A DNA stretch of 64,000 bases. Origin: Sphingomonas sp. Y57 (lineage in GTDB: Bacteria; Pseudomonadota; Alphaproteobacteria; Sphingomonadales; Sphingomonadaceae). Both the position numbers and the translations under genes were made by a program. Below are positions 18,305 to 27,380 of this stretch, one piece after another. How positions within the stretch are numbered: position 1 is the stretch's first letter; each line of letters starts with the position of its first letter. The notes under the pieces were generated by a model. The model was not told the origin of the DNA. It worked only from the letters and a program-made list of their open reading frames with translations, and made no database searches. The stretch lies in assembly GCF_001015195.1 (NCBI RefSeq), contig NZ_LDES01000042.1, positions 101,574 through 165,573 of the forward strand, in the 5' to 3' direction.

Positions 18305-19510
18305 CTATACATTAATTGCCGGCGATCGGACATGCTCGCGGCGGATACCCAGTCCCAGGACCCGCGCCGGTATGCGCTGGAGCCGCGGGCAGCGCCCGAG
18401 CATTCGGAGCGCCAGCGGCGCCTCCGTCTGCACGGTCGCGTCCAGTGTCGGACCAAGCACGCCGGTGTGGACGATGCGCTGGAGGGCCTGGATCGTCCGG
18501 ACCGGCAGCATCCGCCGCGCCTGGACCTTGCCGAGCAGGCCGTCGATCGGCCCACCCTGTGCCAGCGGAGCGGCGAGGATGTTCGCTGCCGCAACCGCGT
18601 CCTGGATAGCCAGGTTGATTCCTACCCCGCCTACCGGCGACATCGCATGCGCGGCATCGCCGATCGCCAACAAGCCTGGCCGGTGCCAGCGGATCAGCCG
18701 GTCGAGCGAAACCGACAGCAGCTTGACATCGTCCCACGTCCCGATCGCGTCGAGATGTTCCGCAATCTCCGGCACCGCCGACGCAACTCGCGTCCGGAAC
18801 GCGCCGAGCCCCTCGGCGCGGATGCGGTCGGCGCCACCCTTGGCGAAGACGAAGGCGCACTGCCAATAATCGCTTCGGTCGATCATCGCGATCACCGTGC
18901 CAGGCGCGAAGCGGCCCATCGTCTCGTTGTGCGACGTGCGCGGCTTGGGCACCCGGAACCAGAAGACATCGATCGGCGCGCCGAGATCCTTGCGGGGGAG
19001 CCCCGCCGCCTCGCGCAGGATCGAGCCGCGCCCGTCGGCGGCGATCACCAGATCGGCGGAGATCGTCTCGCCGTCGGCGAGGCGCACGCCGTCCACCCGC
19101 CCCCCGGCCGTCTCGGTTAGCCCGACGACCTCGCTCTCCATGCGCAGCGCGAAGGCCGGCCAGCGGCTCGCCGCGTCGCGCACGAAGTCGAGGAAATGCC
19201 ATTGCGGCATCATCATCATGAATTTGTGGCGGACCGGAAGATGGGTGAGATCGGCCACCCGATAGCGCCGCCCGCCGACCGATGCCGAGATATCCGTGAC
19301 CCTGTCGTGCGTACGCGCCAAGAGGGCTTCGGCAAGCCCAAGTTCGTCGAACAGTTCGATCGTCGAGGGATGAACGGTATCGCCGCGGAAATCGCGCAGG
19401 AAGTCAGCATGCTTTTCGATGACCAGCGTTTCAACGCCTGCCCGTGCGAATAGCAGGCCGGCCATCATTCCGGCGGGACCTCCGCCCGCTACGACCAGCC
19501 TGCTTGCCAT
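18305..19510 (-). CDS. FAD-dependent monooxygenase (PHBH/UbiH-like)
   Basis: 401 residues from the ATG at 19510, preceded by GGGGGAG; the frame stays open upstream but that part is antisense to other coding sequence. The N-terminal Rossmann motif VVAGGGPAGMMAGL starts near residue 5, the DG motif is VIAADGRGSI, and the FAD ribose motif is LLAIGDAAHAMSPVGGVG. These are group A flavoprotein hydroxylases acting on aromatic or polyketide substrates; the substrate cannot be read from the sequence. It follows the antiporter gene by 11 bases, so the two may share a transcript. Confidence 0.88.
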   Translation of the reverse strand: MASRLVVAGGGPAGMMAGLLFARAGVETLVIEKHADFLRDFRGDTVHPSTIELFDELGLAEALLARTHDRVTDISASVGGRRYRVADLTHLPVRHKFMMMMPQWHFLDFVRDAASRWPAFALRMESEVVGLTETAGGRVDGVRLADGETISADLVIAADGRGSILREAAGLPRKDLGAPIDVFWFRVPKPRTSHNETMGRFAPGTVIAMIDRSDYWQCAFVFAKGGADRIRAEGLGAFRTRVASAVPEIAEHLDAIGTWDDVKLLSVSLDRLIRWHRPGLLAIGDAAHAMSPVGGVGINLAIQDAVAAANILAAPLAQGGPIDGLLGKVQARRMLPVRTIQALQRIVHTGVLGPTLDATVQTEAPLALRMLGRCPRLQRIPARVLGLGIRREHVRSPAINV

Positions 19511-19521
19511 TGCTCCCCCGC

Positions 19522-21147
19522 TCAGCGCGGCCTGAAAGCATATTCTACCATGGATCGAGCGATTTCGCGCTCGCCCGTGACCGCTATGTCGGCGCCCATT
19601 TTCGAGAAATGCTCGACTTCGGCGTCGTCCTGCGCCCGGGCAATAATCCGAAGCGCCGGATGGGCCTTGCGGGCGCGCTCGACGATCTGGCCGGCCTCGA
19701 AGCCCTCCGCGATGGCGACACAGAGCAGCCGCGCCTGGTCGAGCCGCGCCTGGTCGAGCGAGTCCGGCTCGCAGGCATTGCCGATCAGCACGGTTGCATT
19801 CGGATGGTCGGGCAGACCGGTCGCATCCGGCTGGGCCTCGATGATCGTCACCCGCTCGCCGGCCTCGAGCAGCTTGTGCCCGACCAGTGAGCCGACCCGG
19901 CCATAGCCGATCAACACCACATGCCCGCGCGGCGATGGTGACGGGGTCTCGGCCTCCTCGGCCGCCTTCTCGGGCAGCCATCTGCGGCCATAGCGTCCCA
20001 CGATCGCAAAAATCAGCGGGTTGAGCAGGATCGAGATGATCGCGCCGGCAAGGATCAGGTCGCGCGCCACGGCCGGGATCAGTTCCAGCTCATGCCCCAT
20101 CGTCACCAGGATGAACGAGAACTCGCCGATCTGTGCGAGACTGGCAGCGATGGTGAGGGCGGTCGCGGCCGAATGCCGGAACGCCATCACGATCGCCAGC
20201 GCCGCGACCGACTTCCCGACGATGATGATCGCGACGGTGCCAAGCAGCGGAAGCGGCTCGTCGGTCACGACATGCGGGTTGAACAACATGCCGACCGACA
20301 CGAAGAACAGCACCGCGAAGGCGTCACGCAACGGCAGCGTCTCATTGGCCGCCCGCTGGCTGAGCGGCGATTCGGCGAGGATCATCCCCGCGAAGAAGGC
20401 GCCGAGCGCGAAGGACACGCCGAACAGCATCGCCGCGCCGAAGGCAACCCCCAACGCGATGGCGAGAACCGCGAGCCGGAACAGTTCGCGAGAGCCGGTA
20501 TGGGCGACATAGTGCAGCGCCCGAGGGATCAGCCGCCGGCCGACGATCATCATGAAAGCGATGAAGGCGATGACCTTCCCGACCGTGAGCGCGAGGATCG
20601 AGCCGATCGCGCTGCCGCCGGTTCCGCCCTGCGCCAGCGCTGGCAGCAGCACCAGCGCCAGGACCATCGCCAGATCCTCGACGATCAGCCATCCCACCGC
20701 GATCTTGCCGCGTTCGGTGTCCAGGATCTTGCGTTCCTGCAGCGCGCGGAGCAGCACGACCGTGCTCGCGACCGACAGTGCCAGGCCAAAGACGATACCC
20801 CCCGCCAGGCTCCAGCCCAGCAGCGCCGCAAGGCCCATGCCCATCAGCGTGGCCACCGCGATTTGCGTAACGGCGCCGGGGATCGCGATCTTGCGCACGG
20901 CCATCAGGTCGCGCACCGAGAAGTGCAGACCGACACCGAACATCAGCAGGATGACGCCCAGTTCGGCCAGCTCGTTCGCAAGATGCTGATCCGCGACATA
21001 GCCCGGCGTGAAGGGGCCTGCCGCGACGCCGGCCATCAGATAGCCGACCAGGGGTGGGATGCGAAGCCGTTGGGCGACCGCGCCGAAGATGAAAGCCAGC
21101 GTGAGGCCGCCGACGATGGTTGCGATGAGCGGTGTCGCGTGGGGCAC
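19522..21147 (-). CDS. ybaL: CPA2-family cation:proton antiporter, YbaL/RosB type
   Basis: 541 residues. About twelve hydrophobic segments (residues 5-385) form the Na+/H+ exchanger domain, ending in a short cytoplasmic linker and a TrkA-N (RCK) domain from about residue 410 with the NAD motif VVLIGYGRVGSLVGHKLLEAG. The compact size and lack of a TrkA-C domain fit the YbaL type. Divergent from a second CPA2 antiporter across 125 bases. Likely K+/H+ or Na+/H+ exchange, with the RCK domain gating by nucleotide. Confidence 0.88.
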   Translation of the reverse strand: MPHATPLIATIVGGLTLAFIFGAVAQRLRIPPLVGYLMAGVAAGPFTPGYVADQHLANELAELGVILLMFGVGLHFSVRDLMAVRKIAIPGAVTQIAVATLMGMGLAALLGWSLAGGIVFGLALSVASTVVLLRALQERKILDTERGKIAVGWLIVEDLAMVLALVLLPALAQGGTGGSAIGSILALTVGKVIAFIAFMMIVGRRLIPRALHYVAHTGSRELFRLAVLAIALGVAFGAAMLFGVSFALGAFFAGMILAESPLSQRAANETLPLRDAFAVLFFVSVGMLFNPHVVTDEPLPLLGTVAIIIVGKSVAALAIVMAFRHSAATALTIAASLAQIGEFSFILVTMGHELELIPAVARDLILAGAIISILLNPLIFAIVGRYGRRWLPEKAAEEAETPSPSPRGHVVLIGYGRVGSLVGHKLLEAGERVTIIEAQPDATGLPDHPNATVLIGNACEPDSLDQARLDQARLLCVAIAEGFEAGQIVERARKAHPALRIIARAQDDAEVEHFSKMGADIAVTGEREIARSMVEYAFRPR

Positions 21148-21217
21148 GCGGCGGGATCTCCCTTCCTACGAAATGAGCGTCGTCCACGTTTAATGAGGGA
21201 CTCGGGCATTCGAGGAA

Positions 21218-21229
21218 AGGAAATTTCCT
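21218..21229. promoter_or_regulatory. 12-bp perfect palindrome between divergent antiporter genes
   Basis: AGGAAATTTCCT, flanked by GAGGAA and CCGAGG, sits in the 125-base spacer between two divergent cation/proton antiporter genes. It is a candidate operator for a dimeric regulator; no regulator gene is adjacent. Confidence 0.35.
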
Positions 21230-21272
21230 CCGAGGGTTGTTCAGACTGACCACAATCCGCAATGATCGACGG

Positions 21273-23057
21273 ATGGCATTACCCATTCATTCCGCGGCTT
21301 TCAGCGATTCGCTCGTCGTCCTGGGCGCTGCCGGCCTCGTCATCCCCGCATTCGCCCGCTTCCGCATCACCCCGGTCATCGGCTTCATCCTGGTGGGCAT
21401 GCTGGTCGGTCCGAACGGGCTCGGCCGGCTGGTCGACGAGGTCCCATGGCTCTATCATGTGACCATCGGAAATCCGCGATCGATCGAGCCCTTTGCCGAG
21501 TTCGGCATCGTCCTGCTGTTGTTCTCGATCGGGTTGGAGCTGAGCTTCAAGCGGCTCTGGGGCATGCGACGGACGGTGTTCGGCCTTGGCTCCTCGAAGC
21601 TGGCCCTGTCGGCGCTGCTGATCGGCGGTGGTCTCTGGCTGTTCGGCCAGACGCCGAACGGCGCGCTGGGCCTGGGCCTGGCCCTGGCCCTGTCCTCCAC
21701 CGCGCTGGTCCTGCCCATGGTCGGAACGAGCGGCGCGGTCGGCCAGCGTGCCTTCGGCATCCTCCTCCTCGAGGACCTCGCGCTGGTGCCGATCGTGTTC
21801 ATCCTGGGCGCGATGGCACCTTATGGAGAAACCGAAGGATGGGACGGGCTGCTGTTCACGGTCGCGTCCGGCATCGGGGTAATCGTGCTGATGATGGTCG
21901 GCGGGCGACTGATCCTGCCCCGCCTGTTCGCGCAGGCCGCCCGCGCCAAGAATCCGGAGCTGTTCCTGTCCGCCAGTCTGCTCGTCGTCATCCTCGCCAG
22001 CATAGCGACCACGGCCGTAGGCCTGTCGCCCATCGTAGGCGCGCTGGTTGCGGGCCTGCTGATCGCCGAGACCGACTATCACGCGGAAGTCGACCTCGTC
22101 ACCGCGCCGTTCAAGGGCTTGGCACTCGGCATCTTCCTGATCACGGTCGGCATGTCGGTCGATCCGCTGATGATCCTCGAAAACTGGGACAGCGTCGCAC
22201 TGGCCGTCGTGGCGATCGTCGCGAGCAAGGCGCTGGTCACGGCCCTTCTGTTGCGCTTCTGGGGTGCCAAGCGAGCGGTCGCCGCCGAGACCGGCCTGTT
22301 GATGTCCTCGCCGTCCGAAACCACGCTGATCGTTCTCGCCACGGCAGCGCAAGCCCGGCTCATCGATCCCGGCACCGCCGGCTTCTGGCAGGTGGTGACC
22401 GCGATCGGGCTGACGATCACGCCTATCCTCGCCAAGGTCGGGCACGACATCGCCCGCCGGGTGGACGAACGCGAGACCGCCGCCGACCCTGACCTGTCGA
22501 ACAGGATCGAGGCGCGCGCGATCATCGCCGGCTTCGGCCGTGTCGGGCGGCTCGTGGCCCAGATGCTCGACGCGCACAACAAGCCCTATATCGCCGTCGA
22601 TGCCGATATCGACACGGTAATCGCCGCCCGTCGGCGCGGTTACAAGGCGATGTTCGGGGATGTCGCCAAGCCCGGCATGCTCGACCATCTCGACCTGTCG
22701 CGATCGACCGCTCTGATCCTGACGATGGACGATCCGGTGCAGGTCGTCCGCATCACGCGGCTGGCCCGGGAGAATTATCCGGAACTGACGATCGTCGCTC
22801 GCGCCCGCGATCCCAACCATGCGGCGGAGCTCTACCGTGCCGGCGCCACCGATGCGGTGCCGGAAACCCTCGAGTCCTCGCTGCAGCTGTCGGAAGCGGT
22901 GCTGGTCGACCTCGCCGTGCCGATGGGACCAGTGATCGCCTCGATCCACGAAAAGCGAGCCGAACTGCGGGCCAAGATCATGGAACTCGGCCAGATCGAT
23001 CGCGAACCGGCTTTTGGCCGCCGCCGCCTGCGCGACGCAATCCCCCAGCAGGATTAG
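21273..23057 (+). CDS. CPA2-family monovalent cation:proton antiporter (KefB/KefC-like)
   Basis: 594 residues from the ATG at 21273; the frame extends to a TTG at 21237. A membrane exchanger domain of about twelve helices (to about residue 400) is followed by a TrkA-N domain beginning RAIIAGFGRVGRLVAQML and containing GDVAKPGMLDHLDL, the acidic adenosine-binding strand. Similar to glutathione-gated K+ efflux systems, but glutathione-site residues were not assessed. Paralogous to the divergent YbaL-type gene; the pair may share regulation through the spacer. Confidence 0.87.
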   Translation: MALPIHSAAFSDSLVVLGAAGLVIPAFARFRITPVIGFILVGMLVGPNGLGRLVDEVPWLYHVTIGNPRSIEPFAEFGIVLLLFSIGLELSFKRLWGMRRTVFGLGSSKLALSALLIGGGLWLFGQTPNGALGLGLALALSSTALVLPMVGTSGAVGQRAFGILLLEDLALVPIVFILGAMAPYGETEGWDGLLFTVASGIGVIVLMMVGGRLILPRLFAQAARAKNPELFLSASLLVVILASIATTAVGLSPIVGALVAGLLIAETDYHAEVDLVTAPFKGLALGIFLITVGMSVDPLMILENWDSVALAVVAIVASKALVTALLLRFWGAKRAVAAETGLLMSSPSETTLIVLATAAQARLIDPGTAGFWQVVTAIGLTITPILAKVGHDIARRVDERETAADPDLSNRIEARAIIAGFGRVGRLVAQMLDAHNKPYIAVDADIDTVIAARRRGYKAMFGDVAKPGMLDHLDLSRSTALILTMDDPVQVVRITRLARENYPELTIVARARDPNHAAELYRAGATDAVPETLESSLQLSEAVLVDLAVPMGPVIASIHEKRAELRAKIMELGQIDREPAFGRRRLRDAIPQQD

Positions 23058-23141
23058 ATTCGGACCCGCACCCATCGCGCTGTTGCAGCGGAGGCGGTGG
23101 GGGGATAATCCCTCCTGGGGGTGTTCCTTTCGGGGAGCCAG

Positions 23142-24797
23142 ATGGCCGAGTCCGCAGATTATGTGTTCAAGCCGCACGAACGGCCGACACTCCCCGGTTC
23201 CCCCGCCAATCCCGATCATCCCTCGCGCCGCCGGATCGGCTATTTCGCCATCGGTTGCCTCGTCGGAGTAACCGGCGGTCTCGGCAACGCGCTGGTGACG
23301 GTAAACCTCAATTTCGCGCAGGGGACACTCGGCCTCAACAGCGACGAGGCGACCTGGCTGACCGCCGCCTATTTCATGACGAACGTCACCGCCAACCTGC
23401 TGCTGGTGAAATTCCGTCAGCAATTCGGGCTGCAGATGTTCATCCGCTACATGCTAGCCGCCTATGCCGCGAGCACCATCGCGCATCTGCTTGTGCACGA
23501 CTTCTGGACCTCGGTCGCGGTCCGCGCAGCAAGCGGCATCGCCGGAAGCGGCCTCAGCACCCTGACGGTGCTCTATCTGTCGCAAGGCATGTCGGCGCCG
23601 AAGCGACTTGCCGGGATCATGATCGGGATCAGCATCCCCCAGCTCGCCACTCCGCTCGCGCGCGTGCTCTCGCCCGGCCTGCTGATCTGGGGCGACTGGC
23701 ATATGCTGTACTGGTTCGAGCTGGGGATGACGCTGGCGACGCTCGCTGCCGTCATGGCGCTGCCCCTGCCGCCGAGCGAGCGGGTTCACGCGTTCGAGAA
23801 GCTTGATTTCCTGACGTTCGCCCTGCTTGCGCCCGGACTGTGGCTGCTTGTCGCCGTGCTCAGCGAGGGACGCATCCAGTGGTGGGCAGAGCGTCCCTGG
23901 ATCGGCTGGTCGCTGGCCGGCAGTATCGCGTTGATCGCCGCCGCGCTGGTCGTCGAACATCATCGCGTCAATCCCCTGATCAACACGCGCTGGCTCGGCA
24001 CCCGCGAGATGGTGCGGCTGATCGCGGTGGCATCCTCGATCCGTATCCTGCTGTCGGAACAGGCGTTCGGCTCGGTCGGGCTGCTCACCACGCTCGGCAT
24101 GCTCAATGACCAGATGGTGACGCTCAACCTCATCATCATCGTCGCCTCGATCGCCGGGATCGCCACGGCCGTGCTGACCTTTCGGCCTGCCAATGTCGCG
24201 CGGCCGCTGACCATCGCGGTGATCCTGATCGCGATCGGTTCGTTCATGGATGCCGACACGACCAATCTGACCCGCCCCTCAAGCTTCCACATCAGCCAGG
24301 CGATCATCGGCTTCGCGTCGCTGCTGTTCATGGCACAGGCGATCGTCATCGGCATCGCCCGAACCCTGCTCGCCGGGACGAAGCACTTCATCAGCTTCAT
24401 CGTGCTGTTCAGCCTGAGCCAGAGCATCGGTGGCCTCGTCGGATCGGCGCTACTCGGCAGCTTCCAGGTAATCCGCGAGAAATATCATTCGCACGAGCTG
24501 GTGCAGGCACTCGTTATGAGCGACCCTCAGGTCGCTGCGCGCATCGGCGCGGGGGCCCGTTCGCTCGGCGGCGTGATCGGCGATCCGGTCCTTCAGGGTG
24601 CCGAGGGCGCAGCTCTGCTTGCCCGCACCGTCGCGCGGGAGGCAAACATCCTGGCCTATAACGATGTCTTCCTGCTGATCGGCGTCCTCGCCGTCGCGAC
24701 CGTGATCTGGAGCTACGGCATCCGTCTGTCGATGCGCCGGCGCGGGGAGATTTCGCCGGTCCTGGAACTGCAACGGCGCATGGCGCAGGGGAAATGA
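23142..24797 (+). CDS. emrB: DHA2-family multidrug MFS transporter (EmrB-like)
   Basis: 551 residues from the ATG at 23142, with GGGGAG eight bases upstream. Fourteen-helix drug:H+ antiporter layout; the segment LNSDEATWLTAAYFMTN is typical of EmrB-type inner-membrane pumps. First gene of a tripartite efflux operon: one base separates its stop from the membrane-fusion gene. No regulator gene is adjacent, so control is unclear. Confidence 0.88.
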   Translation: MAESADYVFKPHERPTLPGSPANPDHPSRRRIGYFAIGCLVGVTGGLGNALVTVNLNFAQGTLGLNSDEATWLTAAYFMTNVTANLLLVKFRQQFGLQMFIRYMLAAYAASTIAHLLVHDFWTSVAVRAASGIAGSGLSTLTVLYLSQGMSAPKRLAGIMIGISIPQLATPLARVLSPGLLIWGDWHMLYWFELGMTLATLAAVMALPLPPSERVHAFEKLDFLTFALLAPGLWLLVAVLSEGRIQWWAERPWIGWSLAGSIALIAAALVVEHHRVNPLINTRWLGTREMVRLIAVASSIRILLSEQAFGSVGLLTTLGMLNDQMVTLNLIIIVASIAGIATAVLTFRPANVARPLTIAVILIAIGSFMDADTTNLTRPSSFHISQAIIGFASLLFMAQAIVIGIARTLLAGTKHFISFIVLFSLSQSIGGLVGSALLGSFQVIREKYHSHELVQALVMSDPQVAARIGAGARSLGGVIGDPVLQGAEGAALLARTVAREANILAYNDVFLLIGVLAVATVIWSYGIRLSMRRRGEISPVLELQRRMAQGK

Positions 24798-24798
24798 G

Positions 24799-25929
24799 AT
24801 GAGCGACCGTGACCCCACTTCCGAAGCCGTGCCCGGCGCCGCGACAGACGTCGCCGACACCCTCCAGTCACCGCCGAGCGGCTGGGCGCCGCCGCCACGC
24901 AGCCGAAAGGTTTCGATCGCGATCGTGGCGATTGCGGTGGTAGCAGTTCTTGCCGTTCTCTATGCATGGCAGCTGCCGCCCTTCGCCGGCTTTTCTGAGC
25001 GGACCGACAACGCCTATGTGCGCGGCCGGGTAACGATCATCAGCCCGCAGGTCAGCGGCTATGTGACCAGCGTACCCGTCCAGGACTTCGCAGAGGTGAA
25101 GGCCGGGCAGGTTCTCGCAACGATCGACGACCGCATCTATCGCGCCCGGGTGGCGCAGGCCGAGGCCAACCTCGCCGCCCAGCAGGCCTCGCTCGCCAAT
25201 TCGACGCAGGCGCAGCGCTCGCGCGAGGTGGCGACCGCGAGCCAGGACGCAGCGATCGCCAATGCCCGTGCCCAGCTCGTTCGCGCGGAGGCCGATATGC
25301 GCCGCGCCGACGCACTGATCGCCGATGGCTCGATCTCGGCCCGAGAACGCGACCAGACCCGTGCCGCGCTGCTCGCCGCGCAGGCTGGCGTCCGCCAGGC
25401 CGAGGCTGCCCGCGCGATCGGCACCCAGGACGTCCGCACCGTCCTCGTGGGGCGCGGCGGGCTTGCCGCTGCGGTCGAGGGCGCTCGCGCCCAGCTCCGC
25501 CTCGCCCGGATCGACCTCGACAACACCGTGATCCGCTCTCCCGTCGCGGGGCAGCTGTCAGAGATCGGGGTGCGCAACGGCGCCTTCGTCACCGCAGGCA
25601 CCCAGCTCATGTTCCTGGTACCCCACGATGTCTGGGTGGTCGCCAATTTCAAGGAGGCGCAGACCCGGGACATGCGGGTCGGTCAGGCCGCAAGCTTCAA
25701 GGTCGATGCGCTGGGCGGCGCCACGCTGACCGGTCATGTCGAGAATATCGCGCCCGCCGCCGGATCCGAATTCGCCGTGCTGAAACCCGACAACGCCACC
25801 GGCAATTTCGTCAAGGTGGCACAGCGCATCTCGGTTCGCGTCCGCATCGATCCCGGACAGGACCTCGCCCGCCGCCTGCGCCCTGGCATGTCGGTCGAGG
25901 CGAACATCCACACCGATGGATCCTTCTGA
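24799..25929 (+). CDS. emrA: HlyD/EmrA-family periplasmic adaptor subunit
   Basis: 376 residues. A short cytoplasmic N-terminus and a single transmembrane anchor (about residues 36-58) precede a biotinyl-lipoyl-like region beginning TDNAYVRGRVTIISPQVSGY, then an Ala/Gln/Arg-rich coiled-coil hairpin (about 110-210), and the barrel domain with VVANFKEAQ. It bridges the inner-membrane pump and outer-membrane channel. Its stop overlaps the start of the channel gene (TGATG). Confidence 0.9.
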   Translation: MSDRDPTSEAVPGAATDVADTLQSPPSGWAPPPRSRKVSIAIVAIAVVAVLAVLYAWQLPPFAGFSERTDNAYVRGRVTIISPQVSGYVTSVPVQDFAEVKAGQVLATIDDRIYRARVAQAEANLAAQQASLANSTQAQRSREVATASQDAAIANARAQLVRAEADMRRADALIADGSISARERDQTRAALLAAQAGVRQAEAARAIGTQDVRTVLVGRGGLAAAVEGARAQLRLARIDLDNTVIRSPVAGQLSEIGVRNGAFVTAGTQLMFLVPHDVWVVANFKEAQTRDMRVGQAASFKVDALGGATLTGHVENIAPAAGSEFAVLKPDNATGNFVKVAQRISVRVRIDPGQDLARRLRPGMSVEANIHTDGSF

Positions 25930-27314
25930 TGCGGTGCGGCCGCCTGCTCCTCCCCCTGCCCCTTCTCCTCGGCGGATGCGCCGCCGGCCAGGTGAAGCCG
26001 GTGACGGGGACGGCTGTCGAGGCGCCCGCCAGCTGGCGGACCGCAGCGCCGCTGTCGATGGTCGAGCGCGCCTGGTGGACCGGCTTCGGTGACACGGCGC
26101 TCACCGCCCTGGTCGATCGAGCGCTCGCCAACAACAGCGATATCGGCATCGCTGCCGGGCGGGTGCGGGAGGCCCGCGCCAACCTGGCCGGCGCGCGCGC
26201 CACGCTATTCCCGACCCTCGATGCGAGCCTGACCGGCGCACGATCGCGCAGCATCAGCCCCTTCGGCACCGCCGAGATACAAAACGCCGCGCAGCCCCAG
26301 TTCCAGGCCGCCTATGAGATCGACCTGTTCGGTCGCCTGGCCGACCAGCGAGCGGCCGCGCGCAGCGCCTATCTGGCCAGCGAGGCCGCACGCGATGCGG
26401 TCCGCCTCGCCATCGCGTCGGCAACCGCGAACGGCTATGTAACTCTGCTCGGCCTCGACGCGCGGCTCGACATCGCCCGGCGTACGCTGGCCGCCCGTGA
26501 GACATCGCTGAGGATCGCCCGGTCGCGCGTCAGCAACGGCTATTCGCCCAAGCTCGAACTGCAGCAGGCCCAGGCGGAATATGATGCGACCGCCGCGATC
26601 GTGCCGCAGATCGAGCTAGCCGTCACACGGACCGAGGACGGCCTGAACCTGCTGACCGGCGATGCGCCCCAGGCGATCGGCCGCGGCGCAACGCTCGCCA
26701 CGCTCGCGAAGCTGCCACTGGCAGGCGGGCTGCCGTCCGAGCTGCTGCGCCGCCGCCCCGACATTGCCCAGGCCGAACGCCAGCTCGCAGCCGCCGACAG
26801 TTCGCTCGCCGTCGCCCGCAAGCGCTGCCTGCCCCAGATCCGCCTTTCGGCGACCGCCGGCGCGGCATTTTCGAGCCTGCTCGACGATCCGATCACCCTC
26901 TGGCAGCTCGGCGGGAGCATTCTGGCGCCGATCTTCCAGGGCGGACGGCTGACGGCGCAGGCCGAGGCCGCGGCCGGACAGCGCGACCAGGCCGCCTTCG
27001 CCTATCGCAAGGCGGTGCTGACCGGCTTCCGCGAGGTCGAGGATGCGCTGGCGGCGGTAGGCCGGATCGACGAGCAGGTCACGCTCGCGATCCACCAGCG
27101 CGACACATTGTCCGAAGCGCTCCGTCTGGCGACCAACCGCTATCGCGAAGGCTATTCACCCTATCTCGAACAGCTCGACGCGCAGCGCCAGCTCCTCGCC
27201 GCGGAGCTCAATCTCGCCCAACTCCGGAGCGACGGCTTCGCCGCCCGCATCCAGCTCTACCAGGCGCTCGGCGGGGGCTGGGATGCCGCGGAGGGAGACT
27301 CCGCCCAACCCTGA
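25929..27314 (+). CDS. Outer-membrane efflux lipoprotein, NodT/OprM family
   Basis: 461 residues. Signal peptide with lipobox LLGGC, so the mature protein should be acylated at Cys17. Two OEP repeats of helices and strands give the TolC-like trimeric channel: the first from about residue 60, the second from about 250 (GLPSELLRRRPDIAQAERQL is the family hallmark). Third gene of the emrB-emrA operon, which makes the system self-contained. Confidence 0.92.
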   Translation: MRCGRLLLPLPLLLGGCAAGQVKPVTGTAVEAPASWRTAAPLSMVERAWWTGFGDTALTALVDRALANNSDIGIAAGRVREARANLAGARATLFPTLDASLTGARSRSISPFGTAEIQNAAQPQFQAAYEIDLFGRLADQRAAARSAYLASEAARDAVRLAIASATANGYVTLLGLDARLDIARRTLAARETSLRIARSRVSNGYSPKLELQQAQAEYDATAAIVPQIELAVTRTEDGLNLLTGDAPQAIGRGATLATLAKLPLAGGLPSELLRRRPDIAQAERQLAAADSSLAVARKRCLPQIRLSATAGAAFSSLLDDPITLWQLGGSILAPIFQGGRLTAQAEAAAGQRDQAAFAYRKAVLTGFREVEDALAAVGRIDEQVTLAIHQRDTLSEALRLATNRYREGYSPYLEQLDAQRQLLAAELNLAQLRSDGFAARIQLYQALGGGWDAAEGDSAQP

Positions 27315-27380
27315 TCGCGAATCGAGCCGTGGCGCGTTGGCATGTTCCCCCCTGCCCCGACCCCTGCTATCCCCCCCGGC

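Noticed and set aside
21279..23423. Antisense open frame of 714 codons over the second antiporter and the start of the MFS gene
   Set aside because: It spans two real genes on the other strand and has a Gln/Asp/His/Arg-rich, structureless translation.
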